Source: Eubacteriaceae bacterium CHKCI004 (GTDB lineage: Bacteria > Bacillota > Clostridia > Lachnospirales > Lachnospiraceae). Taken from it: a stretch of DNA of 64,000 nucleotides. Both the position numbers and the translations under genes were made by a program. Position 1 is the first letter of the stretch, and each line of letters starts with the position of its first letter. Below the pieces are notes generated by a model. It was not told the DNA's origin. It did not search any database and saw only the letters and a program-made list of their open reading frames with translations. Below are positions 61,911-64,000 of this stretch, in pieces. The stretch spans positions 1-64,000 of the forward strand of contig FCNR01000071.1 in NCBI GenBank assembly GCA_900016875.1, given 5' to 3'.

Positions 61911-61953
61911 AAGGGCTGTGAAGACGGCCAATATAGGAAAATGGAGGTAAGAC

Positions 61954-63276
61954 ATGAGTAAACCAGTTGTAGCAGTGGTGGGCCGTCCCAACGTGGGCAA
62001 GTCCACATTATTCAATGCGCTGGCGGGAAGCAGGATTTCCATCGTAGAAGATACCCCCGGAGTAACCAGAGACCGGATTTATGCTGATGTTTCCTGGCTG
62101 AATTATCAGTTTACGCTGATTGACACGGGAGGCATTGAGCCGGAATCCAAAGATATCATTCTTTCCCAGATGCGGGAACAGGCGGAGACAGCTATTATGA
62201 CCGCCGACGTGATCTTGTTCCTGACCGATGTACGGCAGGGACTTGTGGATGCGGATTTCAAGGTGGCGGATATGCTCCGGCGTTCCGGACGTCCGGTACT
62301 TTTGATCGTCAATAAAGTGGACAGTTTTGAGAAGTTCATGCCGGATGTGTATGAGTTTTATAACCTGGGTCTCGGCGATCCGATTCCGATCTCTGCGGCG
62401 GGCAAAATGGGACTTGGCGATATGCTTGACGAGGTGGTGAAGCATTTTCCTGACGCGGCAGCGGAGGAGGAAGAGGATGAGCGGCCGAAGATCGCCGTTA
62501 TTGGTAAGCCGAACGCCGGCAAGTCTTCTATTATTAACAAGCTGCTGGGCGAGGACAGAGTGATCGTCTCCCCGATTGCCGGAACAACCAGAGACGCCAT
62601 TGACACGACCGTGACGAGAAACGGACAGGAGTATGTGTTCATCGACACGGCGGGTCTGCGCAGAAAGAGCAAGGTAAAGGAAGAACTGGAACGATACAGT
62701 ATCATCCGTACCGTCACCGCGGTGGAGCGCTGTGATGTGGCAGTGCTCATCATCGACGCGGAGGAAGGCATCACCGAGCAGGATGCGAAAATCGCAGGTA
62801 TCGCTCATGAGCGCGGCAAAGGTATGATCATTGCCGTCAATAAATGGGATCTGATTGAGAAAGACAATCATACTATGAAAGAGTTTACGGAGAAGATCTG
62901 GGAGAAGCTTTCCTACATGCCGTACGCGGAGCTTATTTTCCTGTCGGCTAAGACCGGGCAGCGTCTTCCGAAACTCTTTGACCTCATTGACGCGGTTATC
63001 GCCAACTGTGCGCTTCGGGTACAGACCGGCGTGTTAAATGAGATCCTCACGGAGGCCATGGCCATGAAACAGCCGCCTTCCGATAAGGGCAAGAGACTCC
63101 GTATTTACTATATCACGCAGGTTTCGGTGAAGCCGCCTACCTTCGTGATGTTTATCAACGACAAGGATCTGACGCATTTTTCCTATACAAGGTACATTGA
63201 GAATCAGATTCGTACTACTTTTGGTTTCCGGGGAACGCCAATCAAATTCATCTACCGGGAAAGAAAGGAGAAATAA
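61954..63276 (+). CDS. der: Ribosome-assembly GTPase Der (EngA)
   Basis: Double GTPase for 50S assembly, 440 residues. Two G domains with GRPNVGKST and [13 protein letters not shown] and NKWD, and a C-terminal KH-like domain ending in [10 protein letters not shown]. The stop overlaps the plsY start by one base. Confidence 0.97.
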   Translation: MSKPVVAVVGRPNVGKSTLFNALAGSRISIVEDTPGVTRDRIYADVSWLNYQFTLIDTGGIEPESKDIILSQMREQAETAIMTADVILFLTDVRQGLVDADFKVADMLRRSGRPVLLIVNKVDSFEKFMPDVYEFYNLGLGDPIPISAAGKMGLGDMLDEVVKHFPDAAAEEEEDERPKIAVIGKPNAGKSSIINKLLGEDRVIVSPIAGTTRDAIDTTVTRNGQEYVFIDTAGLRRKSKVKEELERYSIIRTVTAVERCDVAVLIIDAEEGITEQDAKIAGIAHERGKGMIIAVNKWDLIEKDNHTMKEFTEKIWEKLSYMPYAELIFLSAKTGQRLPKLFDLIDAVIANCALRVQTGVLNEILTEAMAMKQPPSDKGKRLRIYYITQVSVKPPTFVMFINDKDLTHFSYTRYIENQIRTTFGFRGTPIKFIYRERKEK

Positions 63277-63914
63277 TGACAGGGCATATTGGGTATTTTA
63301 TAGCAGCTATTATTGTGGGTTATTTTCTGGGATGTATCCAGACCGGATATTTTGTCGGCAGAATCTGCGGACTGGATATCCGGCAGTACGGCAGCGGCAA
63401 CGCGGGGACGACCAATGTGCTTCGTACCCTGGGCAAAAGCCGCGCGTTGATCACATTTCTCGGGGATGCGTTAAAGGGTATGATTCCGGTCCTCATCGTG
63501 AAGCTGGTCATCGGACCGGCAGTGCCGGATTTGAATTCAGAGCTTTTGCAGCTGGTTCTGGGATTTGCAGTGGTTCTCGGTCATGATTTCCCGTTCTTCC
63601 TTCATTTTAAAGGAGGAAAGGGAATCGCCACTTCAGCGGCAGTCATGATGGGATTTGACTGGAGAATGGGACTTTGCTGTCTGGTGATTTTTGTGGTGGT
63701 CGTGGCTGCCACAAGATACGTTTCTCTGGCGTCCACGCTGCTCTCGGCAGCGCTCATCGCAGAAATTCTTATCTTCTATCCGGGACGATGGGATTTATTT
63801 GTGCTGATCGTTCTTTACGCCGGATTTGCCATCTACCGCCACCGGGCCAATATCAAGCGCCTGCTGGCCGGTACCGAAAGCAAGCTGGGACAGAAGGTGG
63901 AAGTAAAGAAATAG
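63276..63914 (+). CDS. plsY: Glycerol-3-phosphate acyltransferase PlsY
   Basis: Membrane enzyme that acylates glycerol-3-phosphate from acyl-phosphate, first step of phospholipid synthesis; 212 residues with about five hydrophobic segments. Motifs GSGNAGTTNVLRTLG, GHDFPFFLHFKGGKG and the final IYRHRANIKRLL are present. Translationally coupled to der. The 86 bases after it to the window end hold no recognisable gene. Confidence 0.95.
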   Translation: MTGHIGYFIAAIIVGYFLGCIQTGYFVGRICGLDIRQYGSGNAGTTNVLRTLGKSRALITFLGDALKGMIPVLIVKLVIGPAVPDLNSELLQLVLGFAVVLGHDFPFFLHFKGGKGIATSAAVMMGFDWRMGLCCLVIFVVVVAATRYVSLASTLLSAALIAEILIFYPGRWDLFVLIVLYAGFAIYRHRANIKRLLAGTESKLGQKVEVKK

Positions 63915-64000
63915 TGATTTGTCGATTGGAACTGTGAGTTTTGAGATTATCAGAGGATGTATGAGCAGACGAGATTTGCGATGCTGTACACACCATAAAA

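Overview
The window reads as chromosomal DNA of a low-to-mid GC anaerobic Firmicute, most likely a gut member of the Lachnospiraceae (Clostridia). Reasons: the gene order ylxM-ffh-rpsP-khpA-rimM-trmD-rplS-lepB-rbgA-lepB-rnhB-yraN; a FabK-type fatty acid operon with a FabT-like MarR repressor; rubrerythrin and permuted AhpF-type peroxide defence; strong AGGAGG ribosome sites; and many families typical of Clostridia (EFR1 ferredoxin, DUF1836, DUF5688, TatD-associated radical SAM, DUF512). No species call is possible by reading alone. I see no prophage, insertion sequence, CRISPR array or rRNA.

Layout. 1-9.4 kb: acetate kinase (minus) divergent from tmcAL, then a patatin-like lipase, a divergent carbamate kinase, two tandem secreted beta-helix proteins, an EFR1 flavodoxin/ferredoxin, and a decayed patch holding a collapsed MNT/HEPN toxin-antitoxin remnant and the 3' third of an OFA-type transporter. 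9.6-13.6 kb: rpoN, a large membrane protein of unknown function, and a stand-alone EutP-like GTPase. 13.7-25 kb: the fatty acid synthesis operon fabH-acpP-fabK-fabD-fabG-fabF-accB-fabZ-accC-accDA(fused)-fabK-like-fabT, with a consensus promoter and a FabT-like palindrome just after its start. 25-38 kb: antiporter, RluA, a small Cys-rich protein, an orphan substrate-binding lipoprotein, mutarotase, murI, phosphoesterase, pyridoxal-type kinase, radical SAM, ahpC, permuted ahpF, ldh, PHP phosphatase and a TrpR-like regulator. 38-43 kb: DUF1836, SPFH/zinc ribbon, pcrA and an acidic-tailed membrane protein. 43-44 kb: nine tRNA genes from one consensus promoter. 44-52 kb: acyltransferase, DUF378, a lipoprotein with 11-residue repeats, DUF5688, AI-2E family transporter, cold shock protein, phosphatase, rarA, rubrerythrin. 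52-64 kb: the translation, secretion and ribosome-assembly block, ending with der and plsY.

How they work together. The fab operon makes acyl-ACP from acetyl-CoA, and plsY at the far end of the window uses acyl-phosphate made from acyl-ACP for the first step of phospholipid synthesis. AckA and Ldh are fermentative ends of carbon metabolism. AhpC, the permuted AhpF and rubrerythrin remove peroxide. The ffh-to-der block serves protein targeting, ribosome maturation, tRNA modification and signal-peptide removal.

I found no single clearly new multi-gene system. The best leads are the permuted AhpF, the twin beta-helix proteins, the MNT/HEPN scar, the operator and distal position of fabT, the in-frame 33-bp duplication over the acpP stop codon, and several perfect short repeats or palindromes beside promoters.
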